DNA of 64,000 bases from Occultella gossypii (GTDB lineage Bacteria; Actinomycetota; Actinomycetes; Actinomycetales; Beutenbergiaceae), in contig NZ_JAGSHT010000020.1 of the NCBI RefSeq assembly GCF_019947135.1, positions 124,001-188,000 on the forward strand, given 5' to 3'. Position numbers and translations under genes: made by a program. A model generated the notes under the pieces. That model was not told where the DNA came from. It did no database searches and saw nothing but the letters and a program-made list of their open reading frames with translations. Below are positions 42,575-52,331 of this stretch, piece by piece (positions within the stretch are counted from its first letter, which is position 1; the number at the start of each line of letters is the position of its first letter).

Positions 42575-43413
42575 CCACCACCCGACCGACCAAGCCGGGC
42601 TCCGCCGTCGGGCAGGTCCGCAACGGCGGCCCCCTCGGACTGGTCACCCTGAGCGCGATCACCGAGGTGAGATCGAAGCTGCGCACGCCCGAGTTCGCCA
42701 TCGGGGCGGTCGCGATCCCGGTGCTGCTGTACGCCATGTTCGGGCTGCCCAACGCGTCCGTCCTGCCCGGTGGCACCCCGGTGACGACCGCGTTCGTGGT
42801 GTCGATGATGGCGTACGGGGTGGTCTCGCTCGCGATCTTCACGTTCGGCGAGGACGTCGCCAAGGACCGTGGGCAGGGATGGCTGCGCACGCTCCGGGCC
42901 ACGCCGGTGCCGGTCTGGACCTACCTGGCGGGCAAGGTGGCCAGCGCGGTCGTCCTGGCCGCGCTGATCGTGGTCGCCATCGGCGTGCTCGCCGCGACGG
43001 CGGGCGGAGTGCGACTCGATCCCAGCACCTGGCTTGCCCTCGGCGCCCTGATGATCGCCGGTGTGCTGCTGTTCGCCCCGCTCGGGTTCGCGATCGCGTT
43101 CCTGGTGCGCCCGCGGGCCGCGGCCGTGATCGCGAACCTGATCTTCCTGCCACTCGCGTTCGCGTCCGGGTTCTTCATGCCGCTCGGCGAGCTGCCTGCG
43201 ATCCTCGGTGACATCGCCCGGTTCCTGCCCACGTTCCATTACGGCCAGCTCGCCTACGCGGTGGTGATGCCCGCCGAGGACGTCGTGTACTGGACCGGTG
43301 CTGGGACCAGCCCGGCGTGGGTTCACCTGATCTGGGTGCTCGGCAGCGCCGTGGTGCTCGGGGCGGCCGCACTGATCGCGGCCCGTCGGGAAGCGGTCAC
43401 GGCCCGGGGCTGA
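42571..43413 (+). CDS. ABC-2 type transporter permease (module 3)
   Basis: A 280-residue permease with six hydrophobic segments. FTFGEDVAKDRGQGWLRTLRATPVPVWTYLAGKVAS is the ABC-2 cytoplasmic signature and SGFFMPLGELPAILGDIARFLPTFHYGQL the conserved C-terminal loop. It forms an exporter with the preceding ATPase. Confidence 0.92.
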   Translation: MTTTRPTKPGSAVGQVRNGGPLGLVTLSAITEVRSKLRTPEFAIGAVAIPVLLYAMFGLPNASVLPGGTPVTTAFVVSMMAYGVVSLAIFTFGEDVAKDRGQGWLRTLRATPVPVWTYLAGKVASAVVLAALIVVAIGVLAATAGGVRLDPSTWLALGALMIAGVLLFAPLGFAIAFLVRPRAAAVIANLIFLPLAFASGFFMPLGELPAILGDIARFLPTFHYGQLAYAVVMPAEDVVYWTGAGTSPAWVHLIWVLGSAVVLGAAALIAARREAVTARG

Positions 43414-43464
43414 CGGGCGCGCGCCCGCGAGCACGTGGTCCGGCGCCGGGGCGAGAATGGGCGC

Positions 43465-43740
43465 ATGGACTCCACCATCGCGCGACAGTTCGTGGTCCAC
43501 GGCCGGGTCCAGGGTGTCGGGTTCCGGTACCGGTGCGTGCGCGCTGCCACGGCCGCGGGCGTGACCGGTTGGGTCCGCAACCGCCCCGACGGGTCGGTCG
43601 AGGCGCACGTGGAAGGCCCGGCCGACGCCGTCGAGCAGGTCCTCGCCTGGGCCCGCGTCGGTCCGGAGCAGGCGCACGTGGACTCGGTCGAGGTCGACGA
43701 GGTGGCACCAGCCGGCCACCGCGACTTCACCGTTCGGTGA
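43465..43740 (+). CDS. acyP: acylphosphatase
   Basis: A 91-residue enzyme that hydrolyses carboxyl-phosphate bonds. The motif GRVQGVGFRYR contains the phosphate-binding Arg and VRNRPDGSVE the catalytic Asn. The ATG at 43465 was chosen with GAGAAT 6 nt upstream; the longer frame adds an unlikely basic extension. A single gene, possibly with its own leaderless promoter. Confidence 0.94.
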   Translation: MDSTIARQFVVHGRVQGVGFRYRCVRAATAAGVTGWVRNRPDGSVEAHVEGPADAVEQVLAWARVGPEQAHVDSVEVDEVAPAGHRDFTVR

Positions 43741-43767
43741 CCGGCTGACGGCGTGGCCCTCCCCGGT

Positions 43768-44127
43768 TCAGCCCGGGCCGTCGGGATGGGTCAGGTCGTA
43801 GGCGCGCGAGACCTTCGCCGGTACCACCATGCGCCAGGCTTCGACGACGAACTCACGGGCCTCGGTCGGGTCCAGTGCCGCGAGGCTGGCGTGGACCCAG
43901 TTGAAGCGCAGGTCCGACTCCGACGGCAGCTGGAACTTGTGTGGCTCGCCCCCGACGAGTGCCGCCCGCTCCTCCCTGGGGAAGGCGAAGCCCATCACCG
44001 CCTCGTCGAGGGAGAACGCCACGTAGACGATCTGCTTGACCCGGAACTTCAGCCGGCCGTGCACGTACACCTCGTACGAGCGCTCCAACTCGGCGCCCAG
44101 CGGGCGAACGTCTTCGAGTTCTGCCAT
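43768..44127 (-). CDS. MmcQ/YjbR-family protein
   Basis: A 119-residue protein with RPLGAELERSYEVYVHGRLKFRVKQIVYVAFSLDEAVMGFAFPREER and a C-terminal half, LRFNWVHASLAALDPTEAREFVVEAWRMVVPAKVSRAY, typical of the YjbR fold. Function is unproven. The ATG at 44127 follows GAGAGGAG. It lies downstream of the ABC exporter pair on the same strand with a 109-nt gap; no small gene is seen in the gap. Confidence 0.75.
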   Translation of the reverse strand: MAELEDVRPLGAELERSYEVYVHGRLKFRVKQIVYVAFSLDEAVMGFAFPREERAALVGGEPHKFQLPSESDLRFNWVHASLAALDPTEAREFVVEAWRMVVPAKVSRAYDLTHPDGPG

Positions 44128-44236
44128 CCGCGGTCCGCTCCTCTCGTAGCATCCCCCGATGGTGGACCGGGTCGAGGGCCGGAACTCATCGCTGATGACC
44201 TGCCTCGGCGAGAACCCGCAGCCGCGCGTCAGCACC

Positions 44237-46012
44237 TCATCGGTAGGCGTTGCTCTGCAGTCGAAAGAGCTCGGCATACCGGCCGTCGGCGTCGATCAAG
44301 GCGGTATGGTCGCCGACCTCGACGATGTGACCGTGGTCCATCACGATGATGAGATCAGCGTCCTGGGTCGTCGAGAGGCGGTGGGAGACCACGAGCGCGA
44401 TCGCGCCGTGAGTGGTCGCAACCTGACGGGCCCGCCGGAAGAACGAGTCGAAGAGCTGGTGTTCGACCTCCGGGTCGAGCGCGGAGGTCGGTTCATCCAG
44501 AACCAGCAGCAACGGGGTCGTCCGGGTGAGCCCACGTGCCAGGGCCAGCCGCTGCCACTGGCCGTGGGAAAGGTTCGCGGTGCCGTAGGCAAGGCCCAGC
44601 CTGGTGTCCAGGCCATCAGGCAGACCATCGATGATCGGCCCGGCGTGGGCGTCATCGATCGCAGTTCGGATCTCTGTCCGGTTCAAGGGTCTCAGCGCCG
44701 CGGCCGCAACGGACTCTCGGACGGGGCCCTGGAGCTTCGCGAAGTCCTGGACGAGTCCGCTGCACCGAGTGGCCCAGGCGCGCGGATCCATCGATTGCAG
44801 GTCCATGCCATCGATGGTGATCTGTCCGGACTGCGGCGTGTATTGACCGAGCAGCAGCTTGACGAGCGTGGTCTTCCCGGCCCCGTTCTCGCCGAGCAAC
44901 GCGATGACGCTGCCGGCGGGGAGGTCGGCAGTGACCGAATCGACTGCTGGTCGTTGATGATCGGGATAGCGGTAGGTCACCCCGCGAAGCCCGATTCCGG
45001 CAGCCAGCCGATCCGGTGGGTCAGCTGCACGCTCGGGCCGAAGAGCGTGCTCGTATTGTTGGCGAAGCAGCAGGTACTCGCGTGCGACCCGGGCCCCGTC
45101 CGTGACCGCGGACAGACTCGCGACCACGCCGAAGACCCGCCAGCGCAGGGTCTCACCGAGGCCGAGGACCAACGCGAGGTCACCGAGGGTGGCCTCGCCG
45201 TCGATCACCAGCACCAGCGTGAGCGTGATCGAGCAGAGGTAGCCGACGGTGAAGATCAGCGATCCGGCATACGAGGTCACGCCGGCGCGCAGGTGTCCCT
45301 GTCGCAGCATGCCCTGCGCGTCCTGCCACAAGGTCCGGCAACGATCGTCGATCGTTGCCTCGTTCCGACTGATCCGCAGCTCGGCAGCCTGTTCCGGGTT
45401 CGAGGTCAGCGCGTGCAAGCGAGCCTCTTGACGCTCAGCGGGCGCGGAACGCTCGATGGCGCTCTGGAGGTGGCGTCGGCTGCGCTGACTGAGGATCAGC
45501 GGGGGAACAGCGAGGATCGCGACACCGATCAGCCACGGACTGATCTGGGCCAACAGGACCAGGCTCGCCACGAGATTGACTGAGACCGCAGCCGTCAGGA
45601 TGACGCTCCAGCCGAGACCGACGAGCGACCGGTGCTGGGCGCGCACGCGGTGCATACGGTCCAGGACGTCCGGCCGGTCGTAGAGGTCGAGCTGCGGGTC
45701 CGTGGTCGCCCAGATGGCCAGGTCGTGGGCGAGCGCATAGGCAACACGGGTGTCGACGGTTGCTCGCAGGTTCGTCTGGATCCGGTTCGCTGCGTGGTCG
45801 GCGGTCATGGCGAGCGCGAGTCCGACACCTGCCACCGCGACGACAGTGAGCAGGTGCGAACCGGCCTTGTCCACGATCGTGCGCTGCAGGACCGCGAGCA
45901 CGATGCTCGAACTGAACTGAACGATGATCGCGATCAGGATGATGAGCGTCCGGCCCGGTGAGGCACGCCAGCACCGGGCCATCATGTCGGCCGCGAAACG
46001 CAGTAGCTTCAC
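44237..46012 (-). CDS. ABC exporter half-transporter B (fused membrane and ATPase domains)
   Basis: A 591-residue half-transporter. About six membrane helices span residues 20-320; the ATPase domain follows with Walker [10 protein letters not shown] near 385, the signature degenerate as NLSHGQWQR near 490, Walker [15 protein letters not shown] and VSHRLSTT. The GTG at 46012 overlaps the stop of the partner gene. A degenerate signature (LSHGQ) beside a canonical one (LSGGQ) in the partner is common in heterodimeric exporters. The cargo is unknown. Confidence 0.9.
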   Translation of the reverse strand: MKLLRFAADMMARCWRASPGRTLIILIAIIVQFSSSIVLAVLQRTIVDKAGSHLLTVVAVAGVGLALAMTADHAANRIQTNLRATVDTRVAYALAHDLAIWATTDPQLDLYDRPDVLDRMHRVRAQHRSLVGLGWSVILTAAVSVNLVASLVLLAQISPWLIGVAILAVPPLILSQRSRRHLQSAIERSAPAERQEARLHALTSNPEQAAELRISRNEATIDDRCRTLWQDAQGMLRQGHLRAGVTSYAGSLIFTVGYLCSITLTLVLVIDGEATLGDLALVLGLGETLRWRVFGVVASLSAVTDGARVAREYLLLRQQYEHALRPERAADPPDRLAAGIGLRGVTYRYPDHQRPAVDSVTADLPAGSVIALLGENGAGKTTLVKLLLGQYTPQSGQITIDGMDLQSMDPRAWATRCSGLVQDFAKLQGPVRESVAAAALRPLNRTEIRTAIDDAHAGPIIDGLPDGLDTRLGLAYGTANLSHGQWQRLALARGLTRTTPLLLVLDEPTSALDPEVEHQLFDSFFRRARQVATTHGAIALVVSHRLSTTQDADLIIVMDHGHIVEVGDHTALIDADGRYAELFRLQSNAYR

Positions 46013-47826
46013 CGGTCGTCGCCCCGGAATCGGGCGGCCTGCAGCTCGAACAGCCGGGCGTAGTCGCCGTCGCGTCGCACGAGGTCGTCGTGGCTGCCCT
46101 GTTCGGAGATCGCCCCGCCCTTCAGCAGCATGATCCGGTCGGCCAGGCGAACGGTGGAGAGACGGTGTGAGATCAGGACGATCGTTGCCGTCGGTAGGGC
46201 ACGCACCACGTCCTGGTAGAACGCGGTCTCGGCGCGCACGTCCAGGTTGGCGGTCGGCTCGTCCAGGATCACCAGTATTCGTCCGGCGTGGACGGCGAAA
46301 ACGGCACGAGCGATCGCGACTCGCTGCCACTGCCCACCGGAGAGGTCCGCACCGCCGGTGACGTCCCGTTGCAGCACGGTGTCCAAGCCCGCCGGCAGCT
46401 TCTCGAGGAAGTCCTGTCCGCCGGCGAGGTTCAGGGCCGCCAGAACGTCGGCGTCGGTGGCCGGGACCTCGGGTGCGGACAGTGCGATGTTGTCGCGCAG
46501 GCTCAGCGGGTAGTGCACGAGCTCCTGGAAGACGGCGGCTGCCGGTGGCGGCCCCGAGGCCGGTCGGGCAACCGTGCCGGACGTGGGTTCCAACAGCCCG
46601 GCGAGCAACTTGACCAGCGTCGTCTTCCCGGCGCCGTTCGGGCCGACGATCCCGACGACCTCGCCGATTCGCAGGGTCAGGTTCAGGTCGCTGAGGACCG
46701 GCGCCCGCTGGCCGGGATACCCGAATCCGACGTCGCGCATCTCGATCAGTGACCCCTGGTCGCCGACCTGCCCATCGATACGGTCGTCCGACGCAGGCGG
46801 CTCGGAGGCACGCATCCGGTCGAGGGCCTGGATCGTGAACCGTCCGTACTCGATGTCGAACGCCTCGTGGCCCATCGAGGACAGGCCGAGCGTGCCGATC
46901 GTGGCCATGAGGTAGGTGACGAGCGCGGCGGTGGTGATCTCCCCGTCCGCCGCCGCCAGAGCCGGCGGCAGGATCCCCAGTGCGGCCGCGGCAAAGGTCA
47001 GCACGAGGATGATGCCCTGTTGTCGCATGACGGCCGTGCGTTCTCGCTGCAGCGGCTCCTGCTCGACCACCATGGCCCGGCGATGCCGCATCGCGACCCA
47101 CGGCCCGAGCCCGAAGAGCCGGACCTCGCCGGCAGCACGAGGATCGGTCGCCAGGTCGCCCCAGTAGGCCGTACGACGGCGCAGCGGCGCCCGCCCGTCA
47201 TCGAAGCCCGCCAAGTGCATCCACTGGCGACGGAGCACGGCTCGGTTGAGCAACGAAAGAACCAACACGGAGACGGCGAGCAGCACCGAGAACTCAGCGA
47301 GCACGACCGCGACCGCCAGCCCACCCGCCATCCTTGCCACCAGAGCCACCTGGCCGACGGCCGCGGCACCGACCGAACGGACCCTCCAGTTCTGCCCGAG
47401 GTCGGAGGCCCGATTCACATCGTTCTGGAAGTCCGGATCAGCGAGATCCACGAGGCTGACCCGTGCGGCCGCAGCCGCCCGTACCTCGCCCCGGACCCAA
47501 CCATCGACCCGGAGCCGGACCTCGGTCGAGAGTCCCTCACGTGCGGTCTGCGCGAGCTGGCTGACCAGGAGGGTCACCGCCAGTGCGATCAGCCCGGGAA
47601 ACGCCGCCGCGGCGGAGCCCCCGGCGAGCGCCACCTCCGCGCCGGCGACGAGTTGACCGGTCGCCAACGCGAGGGCGGCCGGTGCGAGGGCACCGATCGC
47701 CAGAGTTGCGATCAGGAGCGCGGTCGCACCGCGTCCCATCCGTAGCACGCGCAGCAGCCGTAGCCGTTCGGCAACGAGGTCTCTTGGTGGTCGCCGCAGC
47801 AACAGAGTCCGCAGCGACCACGTCAT
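46009..47826 (-). CDS. ABC exporter half-transporter A (fused membrane and ATPase domains)
   Basis: A 605-residue half-transporter with about six membrane helices (residues 30-330) and an ATPase domain: Walker [10 protein letters not shown] near 400, canonical signature [15 protein letters not shown] near 500, Walker [15 protein letters not shown] and ISHRLSTV. It overlaps the partner by GTGA and should form a heterodimer with it. TAGCAT (47839-47834) is 7 nt before the ATG, giving a leaderless start. A WYL regulator lies upstream on the same strand. Confidence 0.92.
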   Translation of the reverse strand: MTWSLRTLLLRRPPRDLVAERLRLLRVLRMGRGATALLIATLAIGALAPAALALATGQLVAGAEVALAGGSAAAAFPGLIALAVTLLVSQLAQTAREGLSTEVRLRVDGWVRGEVRAAAAARVSLVDLADPDFQNDVNRASDLGQNWRVRSVGAAAVGQVALVARMAGGLAVAVVLAEFSVLLAVSVLVLSLLNRAVLRRQWMHLAGFDDGRAPLRRRTAYWGDLATDPRAAGEVRLFGLGPWVAMRHRRAMVVEQEPLQRERTAVMRQQGIILVLTFAAAALGILPPALAAADGEITTAALVTYLMATIGTLGLSSMGHEAFDIEYGRFTIQALDRMRASEPPASDDRIDGQVGDQGSLIEMRDVGFGYPGQRAPVLSDLNLTLRIGEVVGIVGPNGAGKTTLVKLLAGLLEPTSGTVARPASGPPPAAAVFQELVHYPLSLRDNIALSAPEVPATDADVLAALNLAGGQDFLEKLPAGLDTVLQRDVTGGADLSGGQWQRVAIARAVFAVHAGRILVILDEPTANLDVRAETAFYQDVVRALPTATIVLISHRLSTVRLADRIMLLKGGAISEQGSHDDLVRRDGDYARLFELQAARFRGDDR

Positions 47827-47969
47827 TCCGGCGATGCTAGCAGTGGGCAGGGTGACCGCCGCCGGGGCCGCTGCACGGGTCAGCGAGACCGGGTTCTCGC
47901 GGGTTCAGCCAGGACCTGCATCGGATTCCGAGCAGCGGGTGTTCGGCGTGTCGGTACGCAGGCGGGCGT

Positions 47970-48962
47970 TCAGTCTGCGGCGGGACGCGGCCCGACGGCG
48001 GTCTCGAGCCTGCCGATGATCGCGCGGCACCGCTCGAGGAACTCGGGCGGCCCGAGGATGTGGAACTCGGTGTCCAGGCCGAGCAGCCAGCCGAGGAAGT
48101 CGTCCACATCGTCCCAGCCCGCGCGCAGGATGCTCCAGTCCCCCTGTGCGCCGTCGGGCGGCTCGGGGTCGCCCTCGAGCTGCCCGGCGGTCGGCCCGAC
48201 CCGGCCGGCGAGCGTGGCCGGACTCCCCCGCAGGCGGACGGTCACGTCGTAGCGGTACGGGGAGCGGGTGATCGCCTCCTGCACGTAGGCCGCGGCGTCG
48301 GCGGCTGGGAGCGTCCGCGGCGTGTACCGGGTGCGCTCGCTCGGCTTGGTGCGGATCCGGTCCACCCGGAACGTGCGCCAGTCCGTGCGGGCGGCGTCCC
48401 ACGCGACCAGGTACCAGCGCTGCCCGGCGTCGACGAGCTGGTACGGCTCGACGAGGCGCCGGATCCGCTGGCCGTCCGCCCGCTCGTACTCGAACGAGAG
48501 CTGCCGCTTGGAGGAGATGGCCGCCGAGATCTCGGTCAGGTAGGAGGGGTCGACGGCGTCGGCCGCCCCGCCGAGCCGGGTCACCGCCGCTTTGAGCGAG
48601 GTGAAACGGGTGCGCAACCGGGCCGGCAGCACCTGTTCGAGCTTGGTCAGCGCGCGCACGGAGCCCTCGGCCACCCCCGCGACCGGGCTGGCGGCCACCG
48701 CGGCCAGACCGAGCGCCACGGCGAGTGCCTCGTCGTTGTCCAGCAGCAGCGGCGGCAGCTGCGCGCCGGGCCCGAGCTGGTAGCCCCCGGCGACCCCGGC
48801 GGTGGCCCTGATCGGGTAGCCGAGTTCGCGCAACTTGTCGATGTCGCGACGCACGGTGCGGTCCGTGACACCCATGCGTTCGGCGAGCGCCGCACCGGTC
48901 CACTCGCGCCTGATCTGCAGCAGCGAGAGCAGCTGCAGCAGACGGGCGGTAGAGGACATCAC
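47970..48962 (-). CDS. WYL-domain transcriptional regulator
   Basis: A 330-residue regulator: HTH_11 at the N-terminus (LLQIRREWTGAALAERMGVTDRTVRRDIDKLRELGYPI), a WYL domain in the middle (RRLVEPYQLVDAGQRWYLVAWDAARTDWRTFRVDRI) and a WCX-like C-terminal domain. WYL domains bind nucleic acids or other ligands. The GTG at 48962 has TACGAT (48974-48969) 6 nt upstream; the ATG at 48959 is also possible. It is divergent from two small genes and upstream of the exporter pair, either of which could be its target. Confidence 0.9.
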   Translation of the reverse strand: MMSSTARLLQLLSLLQIRREWTGAALAERMGVTDRTVRRDIDKLRELGYPIRATAGVAGGYQLGPGAQLPPLLLDNDEALAVALGLAAVAASPVAGVAEGSVRALTKLEQVLPARLRTRFTSLKAAVTRLGGAADAVDPSYLTEISAAISSKRQLSFEYERADGQRIRRLVEPYQLVDAGQRWYLVAWDAARTDWRTFRVDRIRTKPSERTRYTPRTLPAADAAAYVQEAITRSPYRYDVTVRLRGSPATLAGRVGPTAGQLEGDPEPPDGAQGDWSILRAGWDDVDDFLGWLLGLDTEFHILGPPEFLERCRAIIGRLETAVGPRPAAD

Positions 48963-49066
48963 GCCGTCATCGTAGCCCGAGATCTAGGACGGGAACTGTC
49001 CGTGTTCGAAGAGACACTTGCAGAGCAGCAGGATCCACGGGGACGGGCCGGAAGAGGATGACCGAG

Positions 49067-49306
49067 ATGACGCAGTACACAGGGTTTCAAGCACAGACGT
49101 TCTTGCCCTCACGGGTCGAGTCGAACCGGGCCGGCGCCGTCGCGCGCGGCCCTCGAAACACGTCGATGGTCCGGTTCGGCCGGGCCCTGATGGCCTTCGG
49201 CGCACGGCGCCGCGGCCAGGCCCAGCGCCGGCTCTACCTCGAGGCAGCCGAGGAACGCACCACCACCCTGGCGGCGATGAAGGCCTCCGGGCTGCCGCTG
49301 CTCTGA
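49067..49306 (+). CDS. small hypothetical protein 1
   Basis: A 79-residue basic protein without signal or membrane segment. The middle part RFGRALMAFGARRRGQAQRRLYLEAAEERTTTLAAMKASGLPLL looks like an amphipathic, Arg-rich helix pair. The ATG at 49067 has GGAAGAGG about 9 nt upstream, which favours it over 49058. It is followed 10 nt later by a second small gene and is divergent from the WYL gene. I do not recognise the family. Confidence 0.6.
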   Translation: MTQYTGFQAQTFLPSRVESNRAGAVARGPRNTSMVRFGRALMAFGARRRGQAQRRLYLEAAEERTTTLAAMKASGLPLL

Positions 49307-49316
49307 GAGGAGAACC

Positions 49317-49583
49317 ATGGACCACCACCCCCAGCACCCCTTTGCGCTGATCGCCTCCATCCGCCACGACGAGATCGTGGCCGACGTCGAGCGGCGGCGA
49401 TTCTTGGCTGCACACCCCGAGCACGTGGTGCCGGCGCCGTGGCTCGTGACCGTGCGCCGCGTGGCGACATCACTGCGCAGCCGCCTCCGCCCGCGCACGC
49501 GCACGGTCGCCTCGGTCGGCGCCGATTCGGCGTCCGACCCCGGCAGCACGTGCACACAGGGTTTGCGGCCGACCGCCGGGTGA
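49317..49583 (+). CDS. small hypothetical protein 2
   Basis: An 88-residue protein beginning MDHHPQHPFALIASIRHDEIVADVERRRFLAAHPEH, then an Arg-rich stretch (SLRSRLRPRTR) and a Ser/Gly-rich tail. AGAGGAG precedes the ATG at 49317. No membrane segment or known motif is seen. It is probably co-transcribed with small protein 1. Confidence 0.6.
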   Translation: MDHHPQHPFALIASIRHDEIVADVERRRFLAAHPEHVVPAPWLVTVRRVATSLRSRLRPRTRTVASVGADSASDPGSTCTQGLRPTAG

Positions 49584-49636
49584 GGTCCCGTCCGTGCCAC
49601 GCCGGTGCCGTGCCGGCGTGGCTGCGGGTCCGCCGC

Positions 49637-50401
49637 TCATGCCCAGAGCGGCGGGAGTTCCTCCAGTCCGCTGATCACCGCGATGCCCTCGGCCTCAGCG
49701 CCCTCGGGGTTCTCGTCATGCGGGCCACCGCGGCGGCCGCCCGGGCGGTCCAGCCACACGCCGCGTAGCCCGGCGCGCTGTGCGCCGCGGCCGTCGGTGT
49801 CCAGTTCGTCACCGACGTAGATCGTCTCCTCGGGCGCCGTGCCGAGCAGCCGGCAGGCCTCGAGGAAGACCCGGGGGTCGGGCTTGCCCACCCCGAACGT
49901 GTCCAGGGAGACCAGCAGCGGGGCGAGGTCGTCGAGCCCGGTCACTGCGAGCTTGACGCGCTGCATCGCGGCCAGCGCGTTCGAGAGGCTGCCCGTGCGG
50001 AGCCCCGCGCGCCGAGCCGCCGTGACCGTGGGAACGGCGTCGTCGAACGCGGTCCAGGCACGTTCGAACGCCTCGTCGTAGCGCTCATTCCAGCGCAGGA
50101 ACGTCGCGTCGTCGAAGGCGGCCCCGTCGTAGATCTCGTGGAGCTGGTCCACCCGGGCGCGCCGCTGGTCGAGGTGGCCGATCTCGCCACGGGTGAAGGC
50201 CTGGTAGTAGCGCCCGGTGTCCGCGCGCCAGGTCGCGAGCAGTCGCGGATAGTCCTCGGGGGACATGCCGGGCAGGAACTCGGCGGCCACCTCCCCCAGT
50301 GCCGCGGCGAACGCCGAGCGAGTGTCCACGAGGGTGTCGTCGATATCGAACAGGACGCCCCGGATGACGCTCCTGGAGGCGTCACCTCCGCCGTCGGGCA
50401 T
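49637..50401 (-). CDS. HAD-family hydrolase
   Basis: A 254-residue haloacid-dehalogenase-fold phosphatase. Motif I is LFDIDDTLVDT (nucleophile and acid Asp) near residue 18, motif II SLSNA, motif III/Lys GKPDPRVF and motif IV IYVGDELDTDGRGAQRAG. An alpha-helical cap lies between motifs I and II. Its ATG directly abuts the gltX stop (one-base overlap), suggesting translational coupling to gltX. The substrate is unknown. Confidence 0.9.
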   Translation of the reverse strand: MPDGGGDASRSVIRGVLFDIDDTLVDTRSAFAAALGEVAAEFLPGMSPEDYPRLLATWRADTGRYYQAFTRGEIGHLDQRRARVDQLHEIYDGAAFDDATFLRWNERYDEAFERAWTAFDDAVPTVTAARRAGLRTGSLSNALAAMQRVKLAVTGLDDLAPLLVSLDTFGVGKPDPRVFLEACRLLGTAPEETIYVGDELDTDGRGAQRAGLRGVWLDRPGGRRGGPHDENPEGAEAEGIAVISGLEELPPLWA

Positions 50402-51906
50402 CAGAGCGTGGCGCGCAGCGCCCGCAGCCGCGCGAGCGAGGCGTCCCGGCCGAGGATCTCCATGGACTCGAACAGCGGCGGTGACACCCGCCGCCCGGTG
50501 ATGCCCACGCGCAGCGGCGCGAACGCGAACCGGGCCTTGATGCCCATGCCCTCCACGAGCGCTGCCTTGAGAGCCTCCTGCTGGGACTCGGGCGAGAAGT
50601 CGGCCAGGTTCGTCAGGACCTCGATCGCGGCGTCGAGCACCGCTGGGGCCTCCTCGCGCAGCCCACCGCGCGCGTCCTCCTCGATCACCACGGCCTCATC
50701 GGGGGTGAACAGGAAGCCGAGCATGCCGGGCGCCTCACCGAGGAGGGTCATCCGCTCCTGGACCAGCGGCGCGGCCGCGTCGAGCAGGGCGCGGTGCTCG
50801 GGCGAGAGGTCGGCGTAGGAGTCCGCGGGCACCAGGCCGGCGGTGTGCAGGTACGGCACCAGCCGGCCCCGGAAGTCCTCGGGCGCGAGCAGGCGCAGGT
50901 GGGCGGCGTTGATCGCCTCGGCCTTCTTGAGGTCGAACCGGGCCGGGTTCGGATTGACGTCCGCGATGTCGAATGCGGCGACCATCTCCTCGCTGGAGAA
51001 GATGTCGTTGTCGGCCGAGATGCCCCAACCGAGCAGGGCCAGGTAGTTCAGCAGGCCCTCCGGGGTGAAACCCCGCTCGCGGTGCAGGAACAGGTTCGAC
51101 TCGGGGTCGCGTTTGGAGAGCTTCTTGTTGCCCTCGCCCATCACGTACGGCAGGTGCCCGAAGGCCGGCATCACCGTCGCCACGCCGACGTCCAGCAGCG
51201 CCCGGTAGAGCACCACCTGGCGGGGTGTGGAGGAGAGCAGATCCTCGCCGCGCAGCACGTGGGTGATGCCCATGAGCGCGTCGTCGACCGGGTTGACCAG
51301 GGTGTAGAGGGGCTGACCGTTCCCGCGCACGATCACGAAGTCCGGCACCGAGCCGGCCTTGAAGGTGACGTCCCCGCGGACCAGGTCGGTGAAGGTCACC
51401 TCCTCCTCGGGCATCCGGATCCGCAACACCGGCTCCCGGCCCTGCGCGCGGAACGCGGAGATCTGCTCGGCGGTGAGGTCGCGGTCGAAGCCGTCGTAGC
51501 CGAGCTTCGGGTCCCGCCCGGCGGCCCGGTGGCGCGCCTCGACCTCCTCCGGGGTGGAGAAGGACTCGTAGGCGTGGCCGGCCTCGAGCAGACGCCGGGC
51601 GACGTCGGCGTAGAGGTCCATCCGCTGCGACTGCCGGTACGGCTCATGCGGCCCGCCGACCTCCACACCCTCGTCCCAGTCCAGCCCGAGCCAGCGCAGC
51701 GCGTCGAGCAGCTGCAGGTAGGACTCCTCGCTGTCCCGCGCGGTGTCGGTGTCCTCGATTCGGAACACGAACGTGCCGCCGGTGTGACGGGCGTAGGCCC
51801 AGTTGAACAGCGCCGTGCGGATCAGCCCGACGTGCGGGGTGCCGGTGGGCGAGGGGCAGAAGCGGACGCGGATGTCGGAACCCGTGGGCGTGGCGGCGGT
51901 AGTCAT
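50401..51906 (-). CDS. gltX: glutamyl-tRNA synthetase
   Basis: Charges tRNA-Glu (and usually tRNA-Gln for later amidation in Actinobacteria). The 501-residue class I synthetase has the HIGH-like motif [18 protein letters not shown] near residue 17, [15 protein letters not shown], and the KMSKS-like KKLSKRD near 260. TAGGCT (51922-51917) lies 10 nt upstream of the ATG. The FAH-family gene upstream and the tRNA pair in the same block match conserved actinobacterial order. Confidence 0.97.
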   Translation of the reverse strand: MTTAATPTGSDIRVRFCPSPTGTPHVGLIRTALFNWAYARHTGGTFVFRIEDTDTARDSEESYLQLLDALRWLGLDWDEGVEVGGPHEPYRQSQRMDLYADVARRLLEAGHAYESFSTPEEVEARHRAAGRDPKLGYDGFDRDLTAEQISAFRAQGREPVLRIRMPEEEVTFTDLVRGDVTFKAGSVPDFVIVRGNGQPLYTLVNPVDDALMGITHVLRGEDLLSSTPRQVVLYRALLDVGVATVMPAFGHLPYVMGEGNKKLSKRDPESNLFLHRERGFTPEGLLNYLALLGWGISADNDIFSSEEMVAAFDIADVNPNPARFDLKKAEAINAAHLRLLAPEDFRGRLVPYLHTAGLVPADSYADLSPEHRALLDAAAPLVQERMTLLGEAPGMLGFLFTPDEAVVIEEDARGGLREEAPAVLDAAIEVLTNLADFSPESQQEALKAALVEGMGIKARFAFAPLRVGITGRRVSPPLFESMEILGRDASLARLRALRATL

Positions 51907-51964
51907 GATGGCGCCCAGCCTAGTCTCGGGCTAAGGGCCGGCTCGCCGGTGCCACTCCTCGCCG

Positions 51965-52312
51965 TCAGTTGTAGCGCTCGCCCGTTCCGGCGTCGAGGAC
52001 GGCCCAGTCCGGCCCGCCGACGGCGGCCAGTGCGTCGAAGACCTCGCCCGTCGGCCTGTTGACGAAGATCAGCCGTACCTGACCCCCGTCCGTCGTGAAA
52101 CTGACGCTGTCGACGCCGTGCGGTACGAGCATCCCGGTGCGTTCGTCGACGAACCCCTCGGCTCCGGTGGCCGCGAGCGCCTCGTTCAGCGCGGCCACGA
52201 GAGCGTCCGGCTCCCCCATCGGCAGGTACTCGCCGGCGTCGTTGTACAACATCTGCGTGTACGGGTCGTCGATCCCCTCGGGGACCCGGTGGACCATGAT
52301 CATGACACCCAT
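51965..52312 (-). CDS. hypothetical protein (115 aa)
   Basis: A 115-residue acidic soluble protein starting MGVMIMVHRVPEGIDDPYTQMLYND. It has a repeated alpha/beta pattern (DALVAALNEALAATGAEGFVDE, VDSVSFTTDGGQVRLIFVN) but no motif I recognise. TAGCCT (52324-52319) is 6 nt before the ATG at 52312. It lies between the FAH gene and gltX on the same strand. Confidence 0.65.
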   Translation of the reverse strand: MGVMIMVHRVPEGIDDPYTQMLYNDAGEYLPMGEPDALVAALNEALAATGAEGFVDERTGMLVPHGVDSVSFTTDGGQVRLIFVNRPTGEVFDALAAVGGPDWAVLDAGTGERYN

Positions 52313-52331
52313 GGGTCGAGGCTAGCGTGCC

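Noticed and set aside
44128-44236. Small gene between YjbR and exporter genes
   Set aside because: The only frame there is an upstream extension of YjbR with no ribosome-binding site or conserved features.
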